Shown here: piece after piece, positions 35,195-44,660 of the stretch
Position numbering within the stretch: the first letter of the stretch is position 1
How the letters are laid out: each line of letters begins with the position of its first letter
Assembly: GCA_016212795.1 (NCBI GenBank)
Contig: JACRDT010000005.1
Location: 248,001-312,000 of the forward strand
Length of the DNA stretch: 64,000 nt
Direction of reading: 5' to 3'
From: Elusimicrobiota bacterium
GTDB taxonomy: Bacteria; Elusimicrobiota; Elusimicrobia; UBA1565; UBA9628
The notes under the pieces: generated by a model
Database searches by the model: none
What the model saw: the letters and a program-made list of their open reading frames with translations, nothing else
Told to the model about the DNA's origin: nothing
Position numbers and translations under genes: made by a program

Positions 35195-36118
35195 TCATCT
35201 TCCGACGGCCTGCGGAGCCGGCTGGTAGGCTGCCCGGTCGGTCTCGCCGACCTTCATCAGCTTGTCCTTGGAGATCTTGCCGACGCGTTTGAAGGAATAG
35301 TCCACGTAATACTTCTTGCCCGCCTCGAGGCCCTGGGAGAACTCCTTGACATAGGCCATGAAGTCCACGGCGTACGCCTCGGCGGCCGGGAAGGCCAGCT
35401 CCTTCTCCAGGAGCGTCGGGTCGAACCAGTTCGGGACGTCCTTCTTGAGCTTGAGGACCAGGACGGTCCGCTCGCCCGCGTAGTAGGAAGCCCACTTGTC
35501 CTTGAGGGTCAGCGCCAGGGAAGGCGTGAGCGACTGGGCGAGGATCCCCGTCGGGTCCGGGCTCATCGCGATCTTCTTGACCGGCGCGAGGACGAAGTCC
35601 CCGTCGCGGTTCCCCCCCTGGACCACCTTGTAGTCGTAGGCGGCCTCGCGCTCGTAGATCCCCACCCACGGCCCCTCGAGGCAGACCTGGAACCTGTCGT
35701 ACTCCCACGGCAGCAGCGGCTGGCGGTCCCTCAACGTGACGGAAGCCCGCTCCTGCCAGGTGAAGCCGGGGCGCTGGTGGCAGACCTGCTGGCCGTTGGG
35801 GCCCTGCGGGTAGCACTCCTCGACCCACTCGGTGCTGCGCAGCCACACCGACTGCGTCTGCGGGGGATCGCCGGCGCCGATCGTGAAGTTCACGCAATCA
35901 CGGTCGTAGCGCGTGTAGTACGCGTGGGCCGCGACGGCCTGCGCGTCCTTGTTCTCGGCCGCCTTCTCCTTCACGGCCTTGATGACGTCCGACACGTTGA
36001 TGCCTTGGTCGAAGTCCAACGTCGGCAGCTCCGCGCCGGCGCCTTCGGCGCAGGCCGGGACGGCCGACAGGGCCAGGGCGAGGACCGTCGCCGGGACCAT
36101 GATGACGGCTGTTCTCAT
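35195..36118 (-). CDS. Hypothetical exported protein
   Basis: MRTAVIMVPATVLALALSAVPACAEG signal peptide. Confidence 0.65.
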   Translation of the reverse strand: MRTAVIMVPATVLALALSAVPACAEGAGAELPTLDFDQGINVSDVIKAVKEKAAENKDAQAVAAHAYYTRYDRDCVNFTIGAGDPPQTQSVWLRSTEWVEECYPQGPNGQQVCHQRPGFTWQERASVTLRDRQPLLPWEYDRFQVCLEGPWVGIYEREAAYDYKVVQGGNRDGDFVLAPVKKIAMSPDPTGILAQSLTPSLALTLKDKWASYYAGERTVLVLKLKKDVPNWFDPTLLEKELAFPAAEAYAVDFMAYVKEFSQGLEAGKKYYVDYSFKRVGKISKDKLMKVGETDRAAYQPAPQAVGR

Positions 36119-36215
36119 CGAGGGGTACCTCCTAATATAAGGCCCTGGCAGCCAGGCCAAAGGACCCATGGACGACATGGGTCCATTATACCACAGAAGG
36201 ACCCGGGATGGGACG

Positions 36216-37178
36216 TTATTTGGAGGCCATGCCCAGCATGAGCCGCAGGCTGGCGCCGAAGGTGCGGACGGGCTGGCCCAAGGTCGCCGAGACCAGCCGC
36301 ACGCACCCCAGCGAGCACCCGGGCTCGCACGACTTGTGCCGGTCGTTGGACCTCAGGTCGGCGAAGCTCATGGAGGCCAGCGGCCACCGGCTTTCGCGCT
36401 GCTGGCCGCACCACTGGACCGTCCCGTCGCCGTTGACGTAGAGGAACTTGAACCCCGCCAGGCATTTCCAGGGGCGCGAGAAATCGCCCATCACCATCTC
36501 CGAAAGGTGCTTGCCGTAGAAGTTGACCCCCTCGAAGACACCGTAGCGGCGCAGGAGCTCCAGGTACTTCTCCCCCCGGATGGCGATGCGCCCCCCGGGG
36601 CCGTGCTGGATCGAGAACCCGAACGCCAGCCGCAGCCCCTCGAGGGCCTTGCGGAACTCGGCGTAGGAGTCGACGGTGTCCTCGCAGAGCACCGTCTGGA
36701 CCTCGACCGTGAACTTGGCCTCCTCGCTCAGCAGCTTGAGCCTGGGCAGCACGGCCTTGAGGGACTTCTGCGAGGTCGGGGTGGGCGCGACGGAGTCCAC
36801 CGAGACCTGCATGAAGTCGAGGCCCGCGTCGTTGAGGTCGCGGATGCTCCGGGAGGTCAGCAGGAATCCGTTGGTGATGATGGTGCAGAGGTTCGAGCCG
36901 CCGCGCTTGGACTTGACGTGGCGCACCAGCGCGGCGATGTCGGGGTGCAGGAGGGGCTCGCCGCCGAGGAGGTCGTAGACGAGCGCGCCGAGCCCGTCGA
37001 GCCTGTCGACGCGCGACCGCAGCTCCGACAAGGGCGGGGGCGGCGCCCCGGGGGCGTACTCGTCGCAGTAGGCGCAGCGCAGGTTGCAGTCGTCGGTGAC
37101 GACCATCTGCGCGTAGAACGGCCGCGCGTCCATGACGCGCTTGGCTCCGGTCAGCACGAACCGCCAGTCGACGGCCAT
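36216..37178 (-). CDS. Radical SAM protein with SPASM-like C-terminus
   Basis: VVTDDCNLRCAYCDEY (CxxxCxxC); Cys-rich C-terminus CGQQ..CEPGCSLGC. Confidence 0.88.
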   Translation of the reverse strand: MAVDWRFVLTGAKRVMDARPFYAQMVVTDDCNLRCAYCDEYAPGAPPPPLSELRSRVDRLDGLGALVYDLLGGEPLLHPDIAALVRHVKSKRGGSNLCTIITNGFLLTSRSIRDLNDAGLDFMQVSVDSVAPTPTSQKSLKAVLPRLKLLSEEAKFTVEVQTVLCEDTVDSYAEFRKALEGLRLAFGFSIQHGPGGRIAIRGEKYLELLRRYGVFEGVNFYGKHLSEMVMGDFSRPWKCLAGFKFLYVNGDGTVQWCGQQRESRWPLASMSFADLRSNDRHKSCEPGCSLGCVRLVSATLGQPVRTFGASLRLMLGMASK

Positions 37179-37231
37179 ATTGTATAATTCCCCGACGACC
37201 CGCTTCCCCGCGGGGGAGGCCATCATACCAA

Positions 37232-37903
37232 ATGGAACGGCCAGACATCTCGACGCTGCTGCGCCAGACCCGCATCCTCCGCGCGCCCCGGAGGATGCTC
37301 TCCACCTTCGGCGCCACCAGGATCGCCTACCACCTCCTCTCCCCCGTCGCCGAGCCCCAGGGGAAGACGCGCATCCGCCGGGGGACGGTCGTCTCGGAGA
37401 AGCCCCTCATCGTGACGGCCGACTCGTTCGCGGAGCGGTTCAAGGACTTCGGGGAATCCGCCGACGAGTTCGCGCCCTGGGTCTCCGAAGCCTACAAGGA
37501 CCTCCTCCGGGCGCTGGAGTACAATTTCAGGAACGAGGGATTCTCCACGAGCATGGTGTCGGCCGTCCCGGCGGATGCCGTGGACCGGGCCATCAAGGAG
37601 CTCGACGCGTCCGACGAGCGCCACGGCGCGATCGTCGCCTGCCCGGACGCCGGCTGGTCGCTGGCCCTCATGAAGCTCACCCTCGAGGAGGCCGCGCGCT
37701 CCTTCCCGACGCACCTGCGCGACCTCGAGCGCCGGGGCCTGTTCGACCCCGACGGCAAGAGGCGGGCCGCCCTGCGCCGGGAGATCGAGGGGCTCTTCGC
37801 CGCCGCCCAGGGCGATCCCGAGGCGCGCGAGGCCCTCGGCCTCAAGCTCCGCGAGCACGGCCTCTTCGAGGAGTACGAGGACCGGTTCCTGGGGCTGTTC
37901 TGA
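37232..37903 (+). CDS. Conserved hypothetical protein
   Basis: Intact 223-aa ORF with plausible upstream TATAAT. Confidence 0.5.
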   Translation: MERPDISTLLRQTRILRAPRRMLSTFGATRIAYHLLSPVAEPQGKTRIRRGTVVSEKPLIVTADSFAERFKDFGESADEFAPWVSEAYKDLLRALEYNFRNEGFSTSMVSAVPADAVDRAIKELDASDERHGAIVACPDAGWSLALMKLTLEEAARSFPTHLRDLERRGLFDPDGKRRAALRREIEGLFAAAQGDPEAREALGLKLREHGLFEEYEDRFLGLF

Positions 37904-38023
37904 CCCGGGCAAGCCCTCGGGACCGAAAGACCTACCGCTGCCTTGGGTCCAATGGCCCGTTTTTCGTGCTATAATCCGGGCGTACCATACATTGCCGCGC
38001 CGAGCGTCCATAAGGAGGTATCT

Positions 38024-39271
38024 ATGGTCCGAGCCGTGAGATGGCCGATCCTGGCAGCCTTCGTCCTGAGCCTCGCATCCGCCGCGGTCGCGCAGGAGAC
38101 CCTGGGGTCGTCGCCCACCCAACGCATCGTCGTCTTCAAATCACATACGACTCCCGCGTCCCGCGTGACCATCGCCGCCCAGTCGGGGGCGTCCGTCCTG
38201 CGCGAGCTGAGGCTCATCGACGCGGTCGTCATCAAGGTCGCCGCGGCCCAGGCCCAGGCCGCCGAGTCGGCGCTCAAGGCGAGGCCCGAGGTCGTCCGCG
38301 TCGACCCGGACCCGCGCATCAACTGGCTCGAGGCCGCCCCCGCGACCGTGGCGGACGCGCCCTGGCCCTCGATGCAGGATTTCCTGCCCCGCCGGTTCGA
38401 GCTCTCCGACCCGCCGCCGGCCTCCGACGACCCGGGGTCCTCCGCCGGGCAGGAGAAGCCCTGGGGCATCGGGCGCGTCAACGCCCCGGCCGCGTGGGCC
38501 GTCACCAAGGGCAAGGGCGTCAAGGTCGGCGTCGTCGACACGGGCATCGACGTCGACCATGCCGACCTCAAGGCGAACATCGCCGGCGGGTGGAACGCCA
38601 TCGACAAGGAGCACCCGGACAACTTCAAGGACGACAACGGGCACGGCACGCACGTGGCCGGCACCATCGCGGCCGTCGACGACGAGGCCGGCGTGGTCGG
38701 GGTCGCGCCGCAGGCGTCGCTCTACGGCGTCAAGGTCCTCGACAAGGACGGCGGCGGCACCTTCAGCGACGTCATCGCGGGGATGGAGTGGACCGTCGCC
38801 AACAAGATGCAGGTCGTCAACATGAGCCTGGGAGCGGCGCGGGGCAACGATTCCCTCAAGGCGGCCGTGGAAGCCATGGCCAAGGCGGGGGTGATCCTAG
38901 TCGCGGCGGCGGGCAACTCCGGGGGCGCCGTGGGCTTCCCCGCGGCCTACCCCGGCGCCATCGCCATCGCGGCCATGGACTCCAAAGACAAAGTCGCCTC
39001 GTTCTCGAGCCGCGGGCTCCAGGTCGCCTTCATCGCCCCGGGCGTGGCCGTCAGATCCACCTACATGGGCGGGGGCTACAGCAGCCTCTCGGGCACCTCC
39101 ATGGCCTGCCCGCACGCCGTCGGCCTGGCGGCGCTGGCGGTCGCGGCCAAGGGGCTGGGCGACACCGAAGCCCTGCGGGCCCACTTCAAGGCCAACGCCG
39201 CGGCGCTCCCCGGCGTCCCCGCCGAACAGCAGGGAGCTGGGGTCGTGGACGCTGCCAAGCTGGTCCAGTAG
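38024..39271 (+). CDS. Secreted subtilisin-like serine protease (S8) with I9-type propeptide
   Basis: Signal peptide; VGVVDTGIDVDH, DDNGHGTHVAGTIAA, SLSGTSMACPHAVGLAAL; RBS AAGGAGG. Confidence 0.93.
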   Translation: MVRAVRWPILAAFVLSLASAAVAQETLGSSPTQRIVVFKSHTTPASRVTIAAQSGASVLRELRLIDAVVIKVAAAQAQAAESALKARPEVVRVDPDPRINWLEAAPATVADAPWPSMQDFLPRRFELSDPPPASDDPGSSAGQEKPWGIGRVNAPAAWAVTKGKGVKVGVVDTGIDVDHADLKANIAGGWNAIDKEHPDNFKDDNGHGTHVAGTIAAVDDEAGVVGVAPQASLYGVKVLDKDGGGTFSDVIAGMEWTVANKMQVVNMSLGAARGNDSLKAAVEAMAKAGVILVAAAGNSGGAVGFPAAYPGAIAIAAMDSKDKVASFSSRGLQVAFIAPGVAVRSTYMGGGYSSLSGTSMACPHAVGLAALAVAAKGLGDTEALRAHFKANAAALPGVPAEQQGAGVVDAAKLVQ

Positions 39272-39277
39272 TCCCAA

Positions 39278-39402
39278 TCACTCGCCTCCCCCGCGGGGAG
39301 GCGAGTAGCTGTGGGGGCATATTCTGTTTCATAAGGAATTCCTTAAATAAAACGGCATATGCCCCCCCGCTACTCGCCCCCCCCGTGGGGGGGGGCGAGT
39401 GA
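39278..39402. repeat. REP-like repeat, two palindromes in inverted arrangement
   Basis: Same layout as 25634-25758: CTCGCC..GGCGAGTAG..TTTCATAAGGAATTCCTTAAATAAAACGGCATATGCCCCCCCGCTACTCGCC..GGCGAGTGA. Confidence 0.88.
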
Positions 39403-39420
39403 TTTATGTATAATATCGCC

Positions 39421-40089
39421 ATGTTGCCGAGTTCCCGGGTCAGCCGGTGGGCCGCGAGCGCCGCGGGCGTCCTCGCCGCCTCCGTGCTGTCCGTCGCGGT
39501 GGCGCGCGGGCACTACAAGCCCTACGCGGCCGACGCCCCCCCGTACCGCCAGCTCGGCGGCGCGGCGGCCAAGGTCCAGATCGTCGAGTATTCCGATTTC
39601 CAGTGCCCGGCCTGCAGCGCGGCCCACAAGTCTGTCAAGCAGGTCCTGTCCGTCTACGGCGAGAAGACGCGGGTGACCTTCAAGCACTTCCCGCTCGAGA
39701 AAGCCCACCCCTTCGCCCGCGCCGCGGCGGTAGCCGCGGAGTGCGCCGGGCGCCAAGGGAAGTTCTGGGACTACCACGACGTCCTCTTCGAGCGCCAGAA
39801 GGAGTGGGTCCCCCGCCATGAGGAGGGCAAGCCCGCCCCGTCTGAGAAGGCCCCGGCCGAATGGTTCGCCGCGTACGCCGCCCAACTGCGCCTCGACAAG
39901 GCCGCCTTCGCCGCCTGCCTCGCCGACCCCGCGGCCAACGCCGCCGTCGACGCCGACCTCGAGGAAGGCAAGAACCTGCCGGTCGGGGCGACCCCGACCT
40001 TTTTCGTGGCGGGCAAGCGCTTCGTCGGAGGCAGACAGCTCTCGACCCTGGGCACCCTCTGGATCGACAAGAAGCTCAAGAACCCATGA
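39421..40089 (+). CDS. DsbA-family thioredoxin-like oxidoreductase
   Basis: VQIVEYSDFQCPACSAAHKSV (CPAC); PTFFVAGKRFVGGR. Confidence 0.9.
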   Translation: MLPSSRVSRWAASAAGVLAASVLSVAVARGHYKPYAADAPPYRQLGGAAAKVQIVEYSDFQCPACSAAHKSVKQVLSVYGEKTRVTFKHFPLEKAHPFARAAAVAAECAGRQGKFWDYHDVLFERQKEWVPRHEEGKPAPSEKAPAEWFAAYAAQLRLDKAAFAACLADPAANAAVDADLEEGKNLPVGATPTFFVAGKRFVGGRQLSTLGTLWIDKKLKNP

Positions 40090-40574
40090 ACGACGCCAAG
40101 ACAACCGCCGAGGCGCTTCCGCGGCCCTGGGCCGCCTGGGCCAGCATCGCGGCCCGCCTCGCCCTGGGCGCCGTCCTCGTCGTGGCGGGGGCGGGCAAGG
40201 CGGCGGCGCCCACCGAGGATTTCGCGGCGGTCATCGAGGCCTACGCCATCCTCCCCGTCGGCCTGACCCTCCCCGTGGCGGCGGCCCTCCCCTGGGCCGA
40301 GCTCCTCATCGGGTACGCCCTGCTCGGCGGCTTCATGACGCGCTGGGCGGCGGCGGCCGCCGCCGGGCTGTTCTCGGCGTTCGTCCTGGGGATGGCCTCC
40401 ACGCTCGCCCGCGGCATCTCCCTGCACAACTGCGGGTGCTGGGGCTTCAACTGGCACGTGCCCGTGCCCGTCTCCATCTCGCTCGACATCGTCCTGGCCG
40501 GCGCGGCCGTCTGGCTGCGGCTGAAGGGGCGCCCGATGTTCAGCCTCGACCGCTGGGTGACGGAGGGATCGTGA
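40086..40574 (+). CDS. MauE/DoxX family membrane protein
   Basis: 4 TM helices, LHNCGCWG motif; overlaps the dsbA-like gene by 4 nt. Confidence 0.78.
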   Translation: MNDAKTTAEALPRPWAAWASIAARLALGAVLVVAGAGKAAAPTEDFAAVIEAYAILPVGLTLPVAAALPWAELLIGYALLGGFMTRWAAAAAAGLFSAFVLGMASTLARGISLHNCGCWGFNWHVPVPVSISLDIVLAGAAVWLRLKGRPMFSLDRWVTEGS

Positions 40575-40987
40575 AGACCATCCTCGCTGTAGACGACGAC
40601 CCCTCGACCCGGGAGTTCTACGAGCAGGGGCTGCCCCTCTTCGGCTTCAAGATCGCCTGCGTCGAGGACGCCGTCCAGGCCAGGACCTACCTGGCGACGA
40701 AGAAGCCCGACCTGATCATCATGGACGTCATGATGCCGGGCGTCGACGGCATCAGCCTGACCAGCGAAGTGCGCTCCCAGCCCGAGACGTCCCACATCCC
40801 CATCCTGGTGGTCAGCGCCCTGGCCGACGCCGCCACGGTCAACGACGCCCTGCTGTTCGGGGCCGTGGACTACCTGGCCAAGCCCATCTCCATCGAGGTG
40901 CTCAAGAACAAGCTCGAGCAGATCTTCGCCCTCGAAGAGAAGCGTAGTCACTCGCCCCCCCACGGGGGGCGAGTAGCGGGGGGCTGA
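40571..40987 (+). CDS. CheY-like response regulator
   Basis: VKTILAVDDDPSTREFY..PDLIIMDVMMPGVDG..VDYLAKP; C-terminus reads into the repeat. Confidence 0.88.
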   Translation: MKTILAVDDDPSTREFYEQGLPLFGFKIACVEDAVQARTYLATKKPDLIIMDVMMPGVDGISLTSEVRSQPETSHIPILVVSALADAATVNDALLFGAVDYLAKPISIEVLKNKLEQIFALEEKRSHSPPHGGRVAGG

Positions 40988-41068
40988 TGCCGCAGTCACT
41001 CGCCCCCCCCGCATAGGAGGATCGAGTACGGGGGGGCGAGTAGCGGGGGGCCGATGCCGTTTCATCAG
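40948..41068. repeat. REP-like palindromic repeat cluster
   Basis: TCACTCGCCCCCCCACGGGGGGCGAGTAGCGGGGGGCTGATGCCG.. plus a second copy ending GCCGATGCCGTTTCATCAG. Confidence 0.85.
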
Positions 41069-41145
41069 TCATGGGCCCTTGGGCCTCCCCCTTGTTGGGA
41101 CCTAGGCCCCTGGCGACGCCCCGGCGTCCCCGTTAAACTCCCCGT

Positions 41146-42183
41146 ATGCCGCTACGGGACTTGGAACCGACGCCCCTGGTCCACCTGTCGGCCGATTTCG
41201 TCCGCGCGAAAGAATACCTCGAAGCCATCGTGACGTCCACCTCCGACGCCATCTGCACGACGGACAACGAGGGACGCATCATGTATTTCAGCCCGGGGGC
41301 GGAAAAGATGCTCGGCATGTCGAGCGGCGAGGCCGCGGGCCAGCACGCCCACGCCTTCTACGTCGGCGGCCTGCCGGAAGCCAAGTCGATCATGAGCCTT
41401 CTCAGAAAGCAGGGGACCATCGCCAACCGCGAGATGGTCCTCAAGACCAAGGACGGCCGCTCCATCCACGTCAGCATGTCGGCGTCCCTCCTCCGGGACC
41501 GCGCCGGCAGGGTCATCGGGACGCTCGGCATCTCCAAGGACATCACCGAGCGCATCGAGCTCGAGCGGCGCCTGCGCGAGCTGTCCATCACCGACAATCT
41601 GACCGGCCTCAACAACCAGCGGCACTTCGAGGAACGCCTGCCCCAGGAGGCCGGCCGCGCCAGGCGGCAGCGCTACCGGCTCTCCATCATCATCATCGAC
41701 CTGGACGGCTTCAAGCAGATCAACGACACGAGAGGGCACCTGGAAGGGGACCGCATCCTCAAGACCTTCGCCGCGACCGTCATGCAGAACGTCCGCCAGG
41801 GCGTCGATTCCGCCTACCGGTACGGCGGCGACGAGTTCGTCCTCCTGCTGCCGGGGCTGGCCACGCCCAAGGCCCGGAGGGTGGCCGAGAGGATCGTGGC
41901 GGCCGCCAAGGCCAATGCCGCCCTGGCGGGGATCGGCTTCAGCTACGGCGTCGCCGCCCTGTCCCCGTCGGGCCCGGTCAACGATTTCGTCCGCGAGGCC
42001 GACCGCAGGATGTTCGAGATGAAGTCCGCCAAGAAGAAGGCGCCCCGCACGCCCCTTTGCTCCCTGCGCGCCCTCTCGTCGGGGCTGGCCGAGGGACGCC
42101 CCCTGGCCCTCATCTGGAACAGGGCCCCCCTCCCGGCGCACCTCCCGGCGCGCGCTTCCCTTGCGCCCCCGACGATTGTATAA
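41146..42183 (+). CDS. PAS-GGDEF diguanylate cyclase
   Basis: PAS domain (AICTTDNEGRIMYFSPGAEKMLG) and YRYGGDEFVLLLP. Confidence 0.9.
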   Translation: MPLRDLEPTPLVHLSADFVRAKEYLEAIVTSTSDAICTTDNEGRIMYFSPGAEKMLGMSSGEAAGQHAHAFYVGGLPEAKSIMSLLRKQGTIANREMVLKTKDGRSIHVSMSASLLRDRAGRVIGTLGISKDITERIELERRLRELSITDNLTGLNNQRHFEERLPQEAGRARRQRYRLSIIIIDLDGFKQINDTRGHLEGDRILKTFAATVMQNVRQGVDSAYRYGGDEFVLLLPGLATPKARRVAERIVAAAKANAALAGIGFSYGVAALSPSGPVNDFVREADRRMFEMKSAKKKAPRTPLCSLRALSSGLAEGRPLALIWNRAPLPAHLPARASLAPPTIV

Positions 42184-42224
42184 TACACGCGGCCAGAATC
42201 CGGGCTCCCGGTGACGGGCCGCTG

Positions 42225-42620
42225 ATGGCCAAGACCAAAGTCCTCATCATCGACGACGACTACGAGATCGTCTCCCTGCTCCTCGAGGTCCTCAAGCACG
42301 ACGGGTTCGAGGCCGACTCGGCCGGCGACCCGGTGGAGGGGATGCGCAAGGTCCGCGCGCTGCACCCCGACCTCATCATCCTGGACTACCACATGCCCCA
42401 GACCACGGGCGCCCACCTCTACGAGTCGCTCAGGCGCAACCAGGCGAGCGCCAAGACACCCATCCTCTTCATGAGCGGGGAAGCCTCGCCCGAGCACATC
42501 ATGGCGGAGATCTCGGACTCGACGGACTCGCGGTTCCTCCCCAAGCCCATCCACCTCGAGCAGTTCAGGAAGACGGTCCGGGAGATGCTCGTGCCGGCGC
42601 CCCCGGCCGACGCCGACTAG
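42225..42620 (+). CDS. CheY-like response regulator
   Basis: KVLIIDDDYEIVSLLLEVLKHDGFEAD..PDLIILDYHMPQTTG. Confidence 0.9.
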   Translation: MAKTKVLIIDDDYEIVSLLLEVLKHDGFEADSAGDPVEGMRKVRALHPDLIILDYHMPQTTGAHLYESLRRNQASAKTPILFMSGEASPEHIMAEISDSTDSRFLPKPIHLEQFRKTVREMLVPAPPADAD

Positions 42621-43894
42621 TCGTTGTCGTCGTCCGGCAGGTCCTGGGCCGACGAGGCAAGAGCCTGGGGCGCCTGGCCCATGCCGCGCAGCCAGTCGAA
42701 GTACTCCTGGAAGGCGGCGACGTCCGCGGGGTCGACGAGGAAGGCCGCGTTCTCGAAGCTGTAGTACTCGGCGTTGGTCGTCCAGTTGTAGGACCCGGTC
42801 TCCACCATCGCGCCGTCGAAGACCGTGAACTTGTTGTGCATCACCCCCGCCTTGGTCCTGCCGTCGCCGAGCAAGACATCGAAGCCCTTCTCCCGCAAGA
42901 ACGGCAGGACGCTGCTGGGGTTGCGGGCCTGCTTGCGGTCGAGCAGGAGCCTCACGCGCACGCCGGCCTGCCGCCGCTCCCAGAGGGCCTCGGCCAGCTC
43001 CTTGCTCGTGAAGCTGAACATGGCGACGTCGATGGTGGCCTTGGAGAGCCGGATGGCGGCGAGGAGCGACCGGGCCGCGCCGCCGTTGGGCGAGAAGACC
43101 TGCCCGGGGAAACCCACCCCCTGGAAGCTCACGCCGCCCGAAGGGTCGGCCGGCGGGCCAGGAGCGACCTCGATCGGGGGCCGGGGAGCGTCCGGGGCGT
43201 AGGCGTTCTCCCACACCCACTTCCAGTGGGCGGCGTAGGCGGCCACGCGGGAGGGGTCGTCCGTGAAGACCGCGTTCTCGTGGTTCGACTTCTCCGGGGA
43301 TGTCCCCCAGTTGTAGGAGCCGGTCTCCACGAGCTTGCCGTCGAAGATGCCGATCTTGTCGTGCATGATCCCGAAGTCCCCGAGGCCCCGGATGATGCGG
43401 GCCTGGATCCGGCGGTCGGCCAGGAGCTTGGCGATGACGGGGTTGCGCCTCCTGCCGTTGGCCGGGAAGACATGGTTCTGGTCGAGGACGACCATGACCT
43501 CGACGGCGGGGACGCGGGCGACCGCCCGCTCGATGGCCAGCGAGACGTCGGGCAGCGAGAAATCGTAGAGCAGGAGCTTGAGGCTCGTCCGGGTGGCGTC
43601 GATGGCCGTCACCAGGAGCGGGCTCACCGCGGTCTTGCCCAGGAACGCCGCGCGGGGCAGGGTCACGCCGTTGAACGGGAGGCCGTCGAAGGGGACGGCC
43701 GCGACGGGAGGGACGCCGGGCAGGGCGATGGGAGCCGCCGGCAGGCCCCGCACCCCGTCGAAGAACCCCGGCAGGGCAGGGCCCCGGGCCGTGACGACCT
43801 GGAGCGCCTCCCAATGCCCGTCGTCCACGGATGCCGCGCGGGCAGGCGCATCCGACAGCCCCAACGCGACGGCCGCGACAATGACGATCGTCAT
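42617..43894 (-). CDS. Phospholipase D-like protein, two PLD domains
   Basis: Two HxK-type sites: GIMHDKIGIFDGKLVETGSYNWG and GVMHNKFTVFDGAMVETGSYNWT. Confidence 0.88.
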   Translation of the reverse strand: MTIVIVAAVALGLSDAPARAASVDDGHWEALQVVTARGPALPGFFDGVRGLPAAPIALPGVPPVAAVPFDGLPFNGVTLPRAAFLGKTAVSPLLVTAIDATRTSLKLLLYDFSLPDVSLAIERAVARVPAVEVMVVLDQNHVFPANGRRRNPVIAKLLADRRIQARIIRGLGDFGIMHDKIGIFDGKLVETGSYNWGTSPEKSNHENAVFTDDPSRVAAYAAHWKWVWENAYAPDAPRPPIEVAPGPPADPSGGVSFQGVGFPGQVFSPNGGAARSLLAAIRLSKATIDVAMFSFTSKELAEALWERRQAGVRVRLLLDRKQARNPSSVLPFLREKGFDVLLGDGRTKAGVMHNKFTVFDGAMVETGSYNWTTNAEYYSFENAAFLVDPADVAAFQEYFDWLRGMGQAPQALASSAQDLPDDDND

Positions 43895-44084
43895 CTTCCA
43901 TAGTCTAGCCCCCCATATTGTTCTATAGAAGCGCCCAAGGCCCTAGGCCCTTCTAGGCCCAAAGGCCCACCTGGGTGGGCCCGGCCCCACGCCCTCCCCG
44001 CGGCGGCGCCGGGAGGGCGGACCCGTCTTTTTTGTTATAATGTCGCTCTTGATACGACGGGCGGCATCGACGTTCGGAGGCACC

Positions 44085-44660
44085 ATGCACGTGAAACGTT
44101 TTTTGAGCCTCATCCTCGGGTTGGCCGTGGTCTGCGGGGGCCTGAGCTCCTGCGGCACGGCCGCCAAGCGCCGCAAGGCCGCGAAGAACCGGGGCGGCGA
44201 CGCGTCCGCCGACGGCACCAGCGCGGGCTACACCCCCGCGGTCGACGTGACCGAGGCCAGCATCCGCGGCTCGGAATTCGCGGGCGTCCCGGAGCTGGCG
44301 CCGGTCCATTTCGACTACGACAGCTATTCGCTCAAGGGCGATTCCCTCGAGGCGCTGAAGAAGAACGCTCTCTACCTCAACGACCACCGGGACTACGAGG
44401 TGCTCATCGCGGGCCACTGCGACCAGCGGGGCACCATCGAGTACAACCTCTCCCTGGGCCAGAACCGCGCCAAGGCGGTCCGCGAGTACTACATCAGGCT
44501 GGGCGTGCCCGGCCGCTCCCTGGCCACGATCTCCTACGGCAAGGAGCAGCTCGCCTGCACGGAACCCACCGATGACTGCTGGTCCCGGAACCGCCGGGCC
44601 GAGACCCGCGTGCGCTCGCGCACCGCCTCCGCGGCGACCCCGGACGCGGACGCCCAGTGA
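44085..44660 (+). CDS. pal: Peptidoglycan-associated lipoprotein (OmpA domain)
   Basis: Lipobox GGLSSCG; PVHFDYDSYSLK, AGHCDQRGTIEYNLSLGQNRA. Confidence 0.9.
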   Translation: MHVKRFLSLILGLAVVCGGLSSCGTAAKRRKAAKNRGGDASADGTSAGYTPAVDVTEASIRGSEFAGVPELAPVHFDYDSYSLKGDSLEALKKNALYLNDHRDYEVLIAGHCDQRGTIEYNLSLGQNRAKAVREYYIRLGVPGRSLATISYGKEQLACTEPTDDCWSRNRRAETRVRSRTASAATPDADAQ

